Shown here in pieces: positions 21,334-32,028 of a DNA stretch of 64,000 nucleotides. Source of the DNA: Taiwanofungus camphoratus (Eukaryota; Basidiomycota; Agaricomycetes; Polyporales; Taiwanofungaceae); contig CP021220.1 in the NCBI GenBank assembly GCA_003999685.1, forward strand, positions 2,418,001-2,482,000, given 5' to 3'. The notes under the pieces are model-generated. The model saw only the letters and a list, made by a program, of their open reading frames with translations, was not told the DNA's origin and did not search any database. Made by a program: the position numbers and the translations under genes. Numbering within the stretch: position 1 is the first letter of the stretch; every line of letters starts with the position of its first letter.

Positions 21334-22902
21334 GGTGAATATGGAAACAACGCTCCAGGAGGAGAACGAACCTCTGCGCGGTTCTCGGGCCACGTCTACA
21401 GGCTTTTGAAGGAGTACTCTGACACGACATTGCCACCCCACAAATAAACTCGCTTGCAGGAAGAAAATCAAAGTCTCGTTGACAGGCCTTGGTCTAGAAG
21501 CCTGGCGAGGTGAAGTTGAATATCAAGGCTGCGAAGATGAAGAGGTGCCAATGGAGAGAGAATGAATCTAGGTGCTAGACGTAAGCGAACGTTGAGCTGA
21601 AGAGGACTGACCATATTGGCGATACCATAAGAAGAAGTAGGAGACAATGGAAGTGTCAAGAGGGCACCGACCGGTGTCTCTACAGATAAGATCAAATAAC
21701 GATCCGAAGACAAGGCATTAGAATGACATGGCTCGTAAAGCAGGGACGTCAGGTCATCGGCCATCCCGGGCTGCACTGACAGACTCGTTGAACAAAGGCC
21801 GCTCCTCTGTCAAGCGTGACAAAAGTGAGTCGGGGGCGGATCGAGACACGGAGCGATCTGCACGGAAATGCTCTAGTGAGAGAGGCTCATGGACCTGGTC
21901 TTTATACACGGAGACGTGGAGGCTGGGTGGACAGCCGGCAGGGGAAACATATGGGTGTCGGTTGGACTGGATGGCTGGCCAGCAGTGTACTTACTACACG
22001 GGGAGCGCGTTGAATACTCTCGTTTACGTTCCTAGTGTCGGCACATGTGCCGATGAAATTAGCATAGGCCCGGAGATCCACGGTCTAGATCGGAGTGTGT
22101 GTAGGGCGGACCTGCACTTGCCTGTTTTGGCAGTTCCAGTGAATCGATCACCACGTGCCGGCGGTGTGGTCCAGCGCTGTCCTAAGACGCTTTCCCGTCC
22201 TGTTCACCACAATGAACCTTGGATGCGCCGTCAATCGTGTCCATGTGCGGGACACCACATTATTTTATTAACGTCAACCCATTCTGGCAGCCATCATTAA
22301 GCTTTGAAAGCCCTATCGGCATCGTCACCCGTCGTCGTGGCCAGTGGCGAGGAGACACCAAATGGTCAAAGTCTGGGCGACCCATCACACTCGCCGTATT
22401 GCGGGGGCTAGGCCACTGGAGCAGGCGCAAGTCCTTTTCCAATGATTCAACCTCACATCCCTATTTCTTGCTCGCTCCGATCAAACCTTCTGCCAGTGGT
22501 GCACACTTGAGCCAATTCCAAGCCGAGCCACGAGCTTCGGATTATATCCAAACGTAACACAAGCCCAGCCAGAAGGGGACAGACGCCGCCATCGAAGAAA
22601 TTCCAATTCTTGCAGTGTAGTAGGGCCTTATTGCCACCGTTATCCCAACTTTGTTCGATGTGGTGCATATGCCCGTTGATAGCGCCCAGGTGGAGCACAC
22701 AACTTGACTTGCTGACAATCTGCTAGCCGTGGACATCGCAGCACTAAGGGCGAGAGCAGATCACAAAGTCTATTGTTGACGGCTCCTTCACGGAGTTCAA
22801 GAACTATGGAGCGTACGTACACAGGGGAGCAGGCCATTCTACTCCTTCCCTTCGATGGCAATTTGACGTCCGTGCGCTCATTGGCGGCCCCCGGCACTAC
22901 AC
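21334..22902. other. Long intergenic region
   Basis: About 1.57 kb lies between the REXO4-fold gene start and the PPR-like gene stop. Open frames occur on both strands (plus 21728-22300, minus 21468-21776), but neither resembles a known family or splices onward. I see no supported gene; a poorly conserved one cannot be excluded. Confidence 0.35.
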
Positions 22903-24720
22903 CTATCCAGTCTTCCTCTTGCTCCGGGCCCTCCATACGCGTCTGCGAAGAAGCAACCATCTCCACCCTTCACCGTTCCTCCTCGCGAATCTGAGTACGT
23001 CTGACAAACCAAGCTTTCGTTTGTGCCGTACACGGGGCACCCCGTTCTTCACGTCAAGCTCGGTTATCAACTCCTTGCGAGCCTCTTCGGCATGCATCTG
23101 CGCGCGCACGATCGTGTTCACGAGTCTCATTTTGCCTTGTTTCAGAGCGATAGACGCAAGACGCCGTCGCACCTTGTCATCCACAATTTCAGGGCCCCAA
23201 CGTGTCACGAAGTTCTGGACGACAGACCATGCAAGGTCGCCGCATTTCGTGGTCTTCCGTACTGTTCGGAGAAGCAGAAAGAGTGTCGTCGGAGTCGGCT
23301 GGAGGCTGGGGTGTAGACGTAAAAAAGCAAACAGGGTTCTCTTGACGAGATAATGCTCCTTCAGACCGCGTTTCCATCCTGGCGCCATGTGCAGATGAAT
23401 GATATCGAGACATAGCTTCGCCCACGCAGCGTTCAATTTCTGCGGTAGATGTTTGAGATAGAACGCCGTAGTATCGATTGCTACTTGCCGCTGCTTAATG
23501 CGAATAAGAAGAGAGACAACCTGATGAATGACTCGAGGAGGAATTCGGACCCATTCCCGTTCCGTGACCGAGGGCAGATTTTGCATTAGCATGCCATACC
23601 TCCTGGCTAGTACCAAGGGATCGAAGGGGCTTACAGCCTCGAGATCTTTCCGATGTGGTGGGAGATCTCTGCCACTGGGAAATCGTCTTCGGAAAGCACC
23701 CCTTTTGGCAGTTCCGAAAAACTGCAGCCATATTACGAGAGGCATGGCGAGACCCTCTTCTTGTGCTTGCGCGGTCTGCTCCTTCCAACATTCCTCCCAT
23801 TTCCCTACCCTGATTGAGTAACGCACTCTTAATTTCCGCGTTTCGGGGTCACCGCCGATTCCCTCAGCACGCATTTTAGTCAATAACCACTCCGCGGTGC
23901 CGAAACTCGCGCATCGGAGAGCGAGTTTGATGAGAAGATTGAAAGATCTAGTGGAGTGGAGATCAGGAAACGCCGCGTGGTAATCCAGTACGCGCTGCAA
24001 AGACACCGGAGGACTGGCTGAGATAAACCGAAGAAGATTCTGGTAGAGATCGGATGGACAGACAGGATGAGGTGCTGTGAGAGACGGAACAATTTCGAAA
24101 GGTCCATAGCGGACGGTCTGGAACGGCGGGTCGCGTGTGGGCATGGAGGCGACTATCTCGGACCAAGGAGGGTCCGACTGAGGGAATGGTGTAGGATCGC
24201 GTCCGGGATCAATGAGATCAACATCCGCGGAAGACAAATAGTCTATACTGATGTCTGTCACGGCCAGGGACTTCCTAAATATTCTCGAACTTCCACCGCT
24301 CGGGGTAGTCTTCGGGAGCAACGTCGCGGCAGTGCACTGCTCCGCATCGACGAGTTCCATCCTGTGGGAGTCAACCGCCGAGCGAAACGGGACCCTCTCG
24401 GGAAAATTCACAGGATGCACGCCATCCTCAAGCTGCGTTAAGCGAGACCTAACGTGGGCCGTCCTGCCAGTGTTAATCCAAAGGACGTCCGACAAGCATT
24501 AGAAGTTCACGCACGAAAACTCGGCACCAGTGGAACACTCTCCGAGACTCGGAACGGGGCTGGCATCATCGCGCGCCGAGAGCTTGCCCACTACAACCTT
24601 GCGGTGAGACAGACTTGCTCCGTGATACGCACATGCCCACGCACGACTGGCGGCCGCCTGCAAAATCGAAGGGAACGATGTGGAAGAGGCAGTCGCGAAA
24701 CGAGACGCATAATGAAGCAT
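22903..24720 (-). CDS. PPR-like mitochondrial protein
   Basis: This 588-residue protein has pentatricopeptide-like helical repeats, probably mitochondrial and RNA-binding. Exon 1 (24720-24515) starts MLHYASRFATASSTSF and is rich in Arg, Ser and Ala with no early acids, a good matrix-targeting presequence. A 51-nt intron (24464-24514, GTGCGT...GGCAG) removes an in-frame TAA and joins to exon 2 at TAHVRSRLTQLEDG. Repeat-like helices include SFNLLIKLALRCASFGTAEW, LLTKMRAEGI and VVSLLIRIKQRQVAIDT. The C-terminus is very basic (RWLLLRRRVWRARSKRKTG). I know no close named relative; yeast PPR proteins act in mitochondrial RNA stability or translation, which is the likely area of work. Confidence 0.78.
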
Positions 24721-25123
24721 GCATAGGCATTCCAGCACGGTACAACCTTGCTGATGATGCTCCAGAACTCGCTTCTACGTGTACACGGCAAACGGGTAGT
24801 ATTTGTGACAACTAGGAACTGAAATTTTGCCACGTGCGCGCGCCACGGGAGGCGTGACTTGAACTGGTATTCTGAACCCAATGCAATGAATGTACACATG
24901 TGGATAAGCAATGGACGGAAATGAGAGAAATAACGACAACATCAAAATGAATGAATGGTTGGAGAAAACACGACACAGAGCAACGTCCCATGACGTGAAC
25001 TCCCTGATGCAAAAGCATAATGCTAACGCGAGGAAAATATCGGCAGGACCTCTAGCCAACAACACAGATACCAGCCATGCAGACTATCCCTGTCCCGTTG
25101 CCGTTCCTCAACACTATAGAAGG
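24721..25123. other. Intergenic region
   Basis: This 400-base stretch holds the promoter of the PPR-like gene (leftward) and the 3' flank of STS1. Nothing else is visible. Confidence 0.4.
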
Positions 25124-26428
25124 TTATAATTCCTCCATTGGCTGTCGGCCTACCAGCCACCCCACCTTCAAAACCCATCGATCCCGAACCTCCTTCATGG
25201 CTTCCAGCCCATACCCCTTCGCTGCTGCAAAGTCATCAAGCCCCCTCTCCCAGTTGCGCACCTCCTCTTGTCCAAACATCCCTCCTTCGCGATTGACCAC
25301 CTCATCAACACGGTCGACCCAAGCCTTCCATTCTTCAAGAAGCCGTGGAAGAAGTAATGGAGCCAGCGACGACTGTGTCAATGGAGGCTGAGATAACAAG
25401 TGTGTCATAAGGGCCGAGAGAAAAAGGTATGTTTCGGTTGGACGTGATTTATCTTTGTGCTGTGACTGTAGGGCGGAGGCGTGTGAGTGTGCATGAGACT
25501 TGTAGGATGTCAACGAACTCGAATTTGAGGAGGTAGCAACGTATGAGAAGTAGGGAAGATATGAGAAGCACGCTGAGACAAATTCCGCTATGTGCGGCCT
25601 GAGGCGAGAAATAATGTATTCATCGCGCATGCCTCCACTGTTGGATCCGGAGCCAAACGAGGACCCTAGAGTGGATCGACCGAAGCCAAATCCTGCTGAT
25701 GGCGGTGTATTTGTCCGATTATTGGCGAAGCCTGCTGCATTAAATCCACCCGAGGTTGCGAAACTCGACTGCCCGAAAGGTGAGCTAGAATACGGGTAAG
25801 CATCGCGGAGCTTGCTAGCGGAGTTTGCCAATGCTTGAGTCGCCGTCTCGAGCGTGGGTCGAGGAATGAGGGATAAAACCGTAGCCTTCAGCGACGGTTG
25901 GACAGAGAGAAGGGAGGTAAGTAATGGGAGAAGGGACTGTTGTGGGAGGCTTGCTGCAAACATAGCTGTTCAGTATCAAAGAGGTAAAAGATATCTGCAG
26001 CACTCACCAAGCAATACTCCAACGTCGACATCAGTATCGTCACTGGCTGATGGTGGCTTGTTCTCTTTACTTAGTCTTTCATCCTTCCCAATTGCGACCA
26101 CAGCAGGTGTGGTGCGGGCACGCTTAGGTGCGGCGCGCTTCGGGCGTTCTGGGGTAGGACTTCTGTCCATCGCATCGTCTCTAGCAAGCTTGTTCTCGGA
26201 ATCGTCCTCTGGCTCATGGCGCCTCTTGCTCGGTCTAAAGGGCGAAGGTTGGTGGGCTGTCGGTACATTCCAGGACGACTGAGGTGTATGGAAGGGTGTG
26301 GATGTCCAACCTGCCATAATTGGTGTGGAGGATAGGCCAAAACCAAATCCCAATGGCGATGGAGAATGGTTGACAGGACCAGGACAAAAGTCAACCTGAA
26401 GATGCGGATGTGTGACTACGTTGGCCAT
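25124..26428 (-). CDS. STS1: STS1/Cut8, tethering factor for nuclear proteasome
   Basis: This encodes the Cut8/Sts1 family protein that anchors the 26S proteasome at the nuclear envelope. Two exons (26428-26008 and 25953-25124) with one 54-nt intron give 416 residues. The start MANVVTHPHLQVDF has a good context (CCAACAATGG). The N-terminal half is disordered with the basic patches PSKRRHEPED and PKRAAPKRARTTP, likely a nuclear localisation signal. The Cut8 domain includes LASLPQQSLLPLLTSLLSV, then FVSACFSYLPYFSYV, and a helical C-terminus with EEWKAWVDRVDEVVNREGG and GRQPMEEL. A Gly/Asn/Phe-rich insert of about 60 residues lies between domain halves. The family match is clear from order and spacing. 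Confidence 0.9.
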
Positions 26429-26654
26429 TGTAGGTTGTTGCAGTGGCCAGTCGAGGCACTGTTGAGGCCTTTGCTTGAAAGACAGCAAGGTCCCACCGCC
26501 AGGAAAGGTATTCGCAATCACTCCGTGGTAGCTATGCCGGCCCTAACTCATAGCACGTGACCTGCTTTGGTCCTTTTAGCCGAACGACTTTTCGTTCTCT
26601 CTCGATGCGCCCATGCACAATAGTGAGTTTTACCTTTCACTCTCATACTCTTTT

Positions 26655-26737
26655 CGCGGTGACGAGAATCATGAATCGCTACTTCGAAGCTCACGGGCTA
26701 ATGAACCTACATTCATATACCCAAATTTCTGAGCGTT
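26655..26737 (+). ncRNA. Candidate C/D-box snoRNA in first intron, target unknown
   Basis: Box C-like GTGACGA at 26659-26665 (one mismatch to RTGATGA) and box D CTGA at 26729-26732 are 74 nt apart. CGC at 26655-26657 can pair with GCG at 26733-26735. The possible guide just before box D is ATACCCAAATTT. I could not place a target in rRNA, and no clear D' box was found. Confidence 0.33.
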
Positions 26738-26835
26738 CGACTTCCTTCTCGGCAAAGCTTTACTGACCAACAAATTATCTACAGGTCTCTTGGCAAGTGT
26801 GGCGAATACTTGTGAGTATATTGTTTGGACTCTCT

Positions 26836-26920
26836 TTGAAAGATGAACAACATAGAGTCAAGTCCTGACCGCGTCTCAAGGACGTGGTTTGACGATTTTA
26901 CCATGCTAATTCTGACGTCC
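26836..26920 (+). ncRNA. C/D-box snoRNA, likely snR53 homolog (18S Am796 guide)
   Basis: In the second intron, box C-like AAGATGA (26840-26846), D' CTGA (26865-26868), C' TTGACGA (26889-26895) and D CTGA (26912-26915) are spaced as in a C/D snoRNA. The sequence just before box D, CCATGCTAAT at 26901-26910, is an exact complement of ATTAGCATGG, a conserved stretch of fungal 18S rRNA. The base five nucleotides before box D pairs with the A of ATTA. As best I can count from memory this is near yeast A796, the site guided by snR53. The terminal stem is weak (GGAC 26827-26830 with GTCC 26917-26920). Confidence 0.58.
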
Positions 26921-27281
26921 TACCTTTTCATTGGAATTTTCGTTAGCTGACGAGTGATTTGGATTTGTCGCAGGATTGGTCAGTGTTTGTCTTTCAGATC
27001 TCAAATGATTACCTTTTGTGGGCTGAGGGACGTCGTCGCGACGAGTACCCTGTGATGCTATTCATATCAATGTCTTCAACCTCATGATGCTTACCCGCCC
27101 ATCACTTTATGAACGGGCAGAGCTGATATGCTTCATAGTTGCAACGACCGTTTAGGCTCACCTTGGTTCACTATACGGTTGCTACTACAAAATTTCATGA
27201 TATCAAGAGTGCATCAGTAGCACCAATTGTAAATTATACAAGACGTACTCTATGTATAGTTCACTCAACTACGACCGTTAT

Positions 27282-30182
27282 CTATCTTGAGGGATATGGC
27301 CACATGATGTTTAGCAGCCACATCAATACTAGTCCAATGGTAAGTTTTGTCTTTACCCCGGGTTTCCACTCTGTCTCCCCATACCAAACTCGGAAACCCG
27401 GCGAAGAGGATTGCGATGATGATCCCTCTGCAAGCCGATCTACCCATCGTCGTTGTGGACGCGCAGGCGTATCCGGCTCGGGCGGAGGATTATTGCCTTG
27501 GTTATCTTTCCTCGGTTCGTCATCCTGAGGGGCTAGGAAAATGACCTCCTGGTCCCCACCGTTCGCCTGCGGGGGTGGATGACGGTTTGCGGTTAATCCC
27601 TCTGTAGTGGTGGGCAGTGTTTGAGGCTTTGATTTTCCACATATCCAGTTGGTAATTGTTCCTGTGGCCTGTGCAACGTGATGAGAAACGAAGATGAACA
27701 TCATAGTGGTGATGATCAGGTTCACAGGTCGCCACCGGGTTCCGGGCACGACCAGCAAAATACCTTTAGTGTCGCCTGCCAGCCAGAAGTGATACTGGAT
27801 GATGAATGTCTCCAAAGAGCAAGTCCCGATGAAGGCGAATGCACGAGAGGACGCTGATCTCAGGATCGCATTGGCATTGCGCAACGCAACAAATGCGCCT
27901 ATTGGCAAGAAAGATATGTACGGGTGCCAAATGTTGTACGCGAATTTGTCCGGCTGGTACAGCTCAAAGGCAAAAAACCACAGGAGGACAACAACCGACA
28001 GGCCAAGGGAACCTTTAACGATAAGCGGCCAATAGGGATGGTCAGTTAATCGGTGTTCTCGAATCTTGATGACTGAAACAGCAGCGAACATCCCGAAATA
28101 CACTATCCACAGATCGAGATTGACTCGGAAAGCCCACTCTCTTGCGGACCAATGAATGCCGCATAGCCTCTCGAAGAAGTGGAAGATGGTACCCAATAAA
28201 GATGGCTCGCTCATGAACCATGTGACAAGTGCCATGGATAGCATGAATTTGCAGACAAGAAAGACGGTGCGATCGTTGTATTGAGAACCGATGGCCATCG
28301 TTCCATATATGATGAGGAACCACCAGGATACCAGGGGAGCAAAATAATACGATAAGTAGTCCGTATTCATGGTGTATGCAAGTAGCAGCGTAAGGAGGTT
28401 CAGTCGAATCAAAACCTGTAAAGAGGAAATCAACGGAGGCCTGCAGAGATGTGCATGAGGTCGCACCTGTGCAATGCGCAAGAAGCCAAAGTCAGCTTTT
28501 TTCAAATAGAAAGTTGTATGTCCGTATCCTGTCATAAATAAGTATGCCGCCACTAGAACGCGGATTGCATTGTATATCCCGGAAACTTTTGATGCTCCCG
28601 TGTAGTGGTATATCAGAATAGCAACTGGATGTGAGTACACGGGTCATTTCCATGCGACCGGGAAAAGATACAATCCTGCGTACTTTGCATCCATCCTTTC
28701 CATTCATCAGTCTGTTCACGATTCAAAATCCCGAGATCGTTGTCCGCACGTCTTACAGTGAGCAGGCCCGCGGCCAGACTCGTCAAGCTCAAGAACGAAA
28801 ATATCCACGGGTTGAATTGTTTTTGCTCCTTCAACCAGAAGCCCGTCCTGTCTGCAATATAGATGAGGACGGCAGCACCACTAAGAATGACTGCAGGCAT
28901 CTCCTCATCACCGATGACAGGTTGTCCAGACGTGCGAGGACCTGATCAATATGTTGAGCATTGAGAAATTTTCGGAATACTTTCGTACTAACCTAGCCGG
29001 CGAGATAGAATTACACATGCGGGTCCCCACAAAAATGCAAGGGTAAGGACGATAGAATGTAATGGCGACGGTACTGGATATCTACGGCAACATGTCTTGT
29101 CCATGGGGGAAGTTTTCGGTAAAACGTCGTTACAGACTAGATTAAGTAAGATGTTTGCTTGCATAGAGACAAGAGTGTTAGAGAAATGCAGTCCATCTTC
29201 CGTCTGTGAAGGATCGAGCATGTTATTGAATACCAGCGGCAGCGAAACCGATGGTAAGGACGACGGCGCGGGGAAGAGGACGTATGGGTCGGTTGACGAA
29301 GCAGGACGTATTCGCTGGCGCAGGTCGGAATTCATGGCATCGATGTCGGAGGCATGTATCAAGGCAGCCCGCTCCCGAGATAGTTTGGATGGCACGACAT
29401 CTTCAATCGGTGAAATCACTACCGTATCTGCCGGCGATTCCCTTGCACGCGACAGAGTATCAAGGGTGGATTCCATCCTGGATTCCCATGCAGGAAGGCC
29501 ACCAGAATTTGTGTATCGGAGATACCACAGACCGGAGCCGAGGACCAGTAGCGCAGGACGATCAGAAGGCGAGGTAGCTGAAGCTGCATCCGATGAACTC
29601 AAATATGTTTGTGTTTGAGAACTGTTGAGATATGGATCCCAGTGAAAGGTGAATTGTATGTCACCAGCAGCTGTGACGGCATAATCGACATGCTTATTCT
29701 CGTCATCAGGAGGTGAAGTCGGAAGAGCAGGGTCCGCAATGCGAGCGAACTGGAAAAATAGTTGACGAGTCACCGAGTCTCCAATAAAGACAATGCGTCT
29801 CGAGCCAACACAAGCCGTCACATCCTTCGGCTGGTACATATACATCATGCAACCTGTCCATTACACGTTCACCGTCAATCAGAGTTCAGGTAGTTCGAGT
29901 GTAAATAAAGTGAAAATGACGCACCTTCCGGCTGCCAGTTCTTGAACTTGTCATCCAACCAGCTACCTTCAGTCATCAGCGCATCACAGTGAAGGGGATC
30001 TAGACGATCTATAACAAAGCCCCATGAGACTCGCGCGAGATGAAAGTGAGCTAAGACAAAAGTGACGCACCAATTAGCAGATACCGGACTGTCCCTAACA
30101 GTAGTGCTAGCGCTACCGATGCTATTGCTACATAGTGCGGCCACAAAGGATTCCATGAAAATGCCAGGCGTTTTGGCGCCAT
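27282..30182 (-). CDS. CAS1: Cas1p-type O-acetyltransferase (10-TM acyltransferase)
   Basis: This is a Golgi membrane sugar O-acetyltransferase related to Cryptococcus CAS1 and human CASD1, which acetylate glycans. Exon 1 starts MAPKRLAFSWNPLWPHYV at 30182 and supplies a signal-anchor helix (AIASVALALLLGTVRYLL). Introns then join CDALMTEGSWLDDKFKNWQP to CMMYMYQPKDV. The luminal SGNH/GDSL-like domain has FIGDSVTRQLFFQF (catalytic Ser) and TEDGLHFSNT (Asp-His pair). The C-terminal half is a multi-pass domain with KADFGFLRIAQ, LTLLLAYTMNTDYLSYYFAP, LERLCGIHW-like text (ERLCGIHWSAREWAF), PYISFLPIGAFVALRNAN and SLETFIIQYHFWLAGDTKG. The tail is cytosolic and proline-rich. It is one of the best-supported genes here. 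Confidence 0.93.
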
Positions 30183-32028
30183 TCGGAAAGTCAATATAAG
30201 TGAGATGCTATGACTTTAGGCCAAGCATCAATGAGCACTCTCGGATCTCCCGTTGTTCACTTTAACTCGCAAGCCAATAGTAGTGGTGAGGTGATATTAA
30301 AGACTGAAGATGCAAGACCAGCGAGTATGAGTGAATTGTAGTACACTTTCGAGCCCAAGTAGGAGGTAGTCAAATCACTTTCCCATCATGTGGCTGACGC
30401 GTTTTATTGGCACGCGTCCCCGGACAACAATGCGGCCGTTTTTCACGTTAGAGTAGAGTCCATCTAACCTATTTAAACGACTCGACTCGTACACAAACTG
30501 AGTTGGTTACTCAAAAGCCAACATTTCCGACACAGTACGAATTATGGCTCGATGGTACACCAGTACTCGCAAAAACTGTGGGAACGAATTCTAGACTCCA
30601 AATATGAAATCTGAAAACAGTCTCCGTCAGAGAGAGCTTGATTGCTCTACATCAATAAGTCGACTCCATATATTTTCAGAAGGAATCGGAATACAGGCAA
30701 AGATGGTAGTCTGAAAGATGTCGGCAAATATCGATAGCATTCTTCGGTCGAAGACATGTTCTGTGGAGAGTATAATCGTGATCAGAGTGAGCAAAGTGCA
30801 ACATCCCTGCGGATTGCATAACCTCTGGTATACTAGCCTCCATGCACACAAGACGCCATCACACAGCCTTCTGGTACAAACGAGCTACACGGTCTAATAT
30901 TTGAAAAAGAAGGGAAAGGTCCGCCCTTCACGCAACACGATCCATTCCTTCGCATCGGAAACACACTTGGATGGCTTGCAAGCGACAATTATGTTGCCGG
31001 AAGAATCCTCAGCTCTGCCATCTCGTGACGCTCTCAGAAAAATATGGAAGGTGCAGGCCCGAAATCATACCAGAGATAAGTGTTACCATCACACAGACAC
31101 GACAGCATAATTTCAATTGCTGGGGGTTCCCCACAACTCGAATTTGTGATAACCAGTGTAGTCCTGTGGGGCTACAAGACATCGGAGCGCCTTGGAACAT
31201 TCATCTAAAGTCGATATGCGGACTGATGTACTGTCAAGCCCAAATCCCAGCATAAAGGACCACATGTCGCAGTCAAGCTGGATGGATATGACGGGCTGAA
31301 GTGATCGGAAAGATTTAGACGCGTCACCAATTTGAACTTGATACCGGTGCTCCGGTGGTTATCATGGAGGCGTTATTGGCCGATGGGAGTCGCAATAAGC
31401 ACACGGACATGATGTTGTTCATGACCATGCGACAAAAGCCTGAAACTCACTCACTACACGTTTCTTGATATGCCTATGTCATGCATTGCCTATATCACAA
31501 TATGACAATGATATCGAAGGCCAGCAGCCAAGCGCTGCCTCCGAGCACCGGCGGCTCCCCCAGATATTCGAAGTGGATGGCTGGAGGCGACCGCCATGTT
31601 GAATTGGACAGCACCGGGCTCTCGGGTGGCATCTGGCGCCCTCGTCCGCGTTTAAGGCTGATTTCGCAGGGAAGTAGACGGTGTTTTGAGAAGCTTGAGG
31701 AGCACGCATCGAAAGGCGCTCCCAGAGGCTGTGGACCAATTTGCAGCTATGATGACCGGCCCGGCAAGTAGGGACATCAGATCCGATCTCTTGAGCGCTC
31801 CGATCTCAGCAGCCCCGGCTGCAAACCCCTACTCCGTGCACCCAGCCAGACGCGCGTTATACAAAGCTTCTGTATCGTAAAATCCAGCCGCGTGTCTTTT
31901 CTGGTTATACGAAATATTGCACAAGGCGTGACTGCCATTATTAGCATACAGAAGTAGTGAACTATTCAGGTAGTTAGTACGGGATACACAGCCACAGACC
32001 ATCATCTCCAGAAACCCTCCGTACCCCC
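30183..32028. other. Longest gene-free stretch
   Basis: About 1.85 kb lies between the CAS1 start and the VTA1 stop. The first few hundred bases should be the CAS1 promoter. Short frames occur on both strands (for example minus 30627-30851 and minus 31479-31739), without family resemblance or splice partners. I see no repeat or RNA gene. Confidence 0.4.

Larger units (their letters stand above)
26600..27010 (+). ncRNA. Candidate spliced non-coding snoRNA host transcript
   Basis: Two good intron candidates run in line: GTGAGTTTT at about 26623 to CTACAG at 26784, and GTGAGTATA at about 26812 to GTCGCAG at 26973. The exons between them are short and encode no sensible protein (the only open reading is a few residues from ATG at 26604 or 26613). 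Each intron contains a C/D-box-like element. Fungal snoRNAs often sit in introns of such host genes. The outer ends of the transcript are guesses. Confidence 0.35.
26429..27281. other. Non-coding region with a spliced snoRNA host candidate
   Basis: This lies between the STS1 start and the CAS1 stop. It has no credible protein gene, but on the plus strand it shows two GT-AG introns and C/D-box signatures, described separately. Confidence 0.5.

Noticed and set aside
21728-22300. A 190-codon plus-strand frame upstream of the REXO4-fold gene
   Set aside because: No recognisable motif, odd composition (many Cys, Arg, Gly, His) and no supporting splice or neighbour. Chance opening seems more likely.
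27052-27126. A third C/D-box-like element downstream of the snoRNA host candidate
   Set aside because: Box C and D are 75 nt apart, but there is no terminal stem, no D' box and no rRNA match that I can name; too weak to list as a gene.
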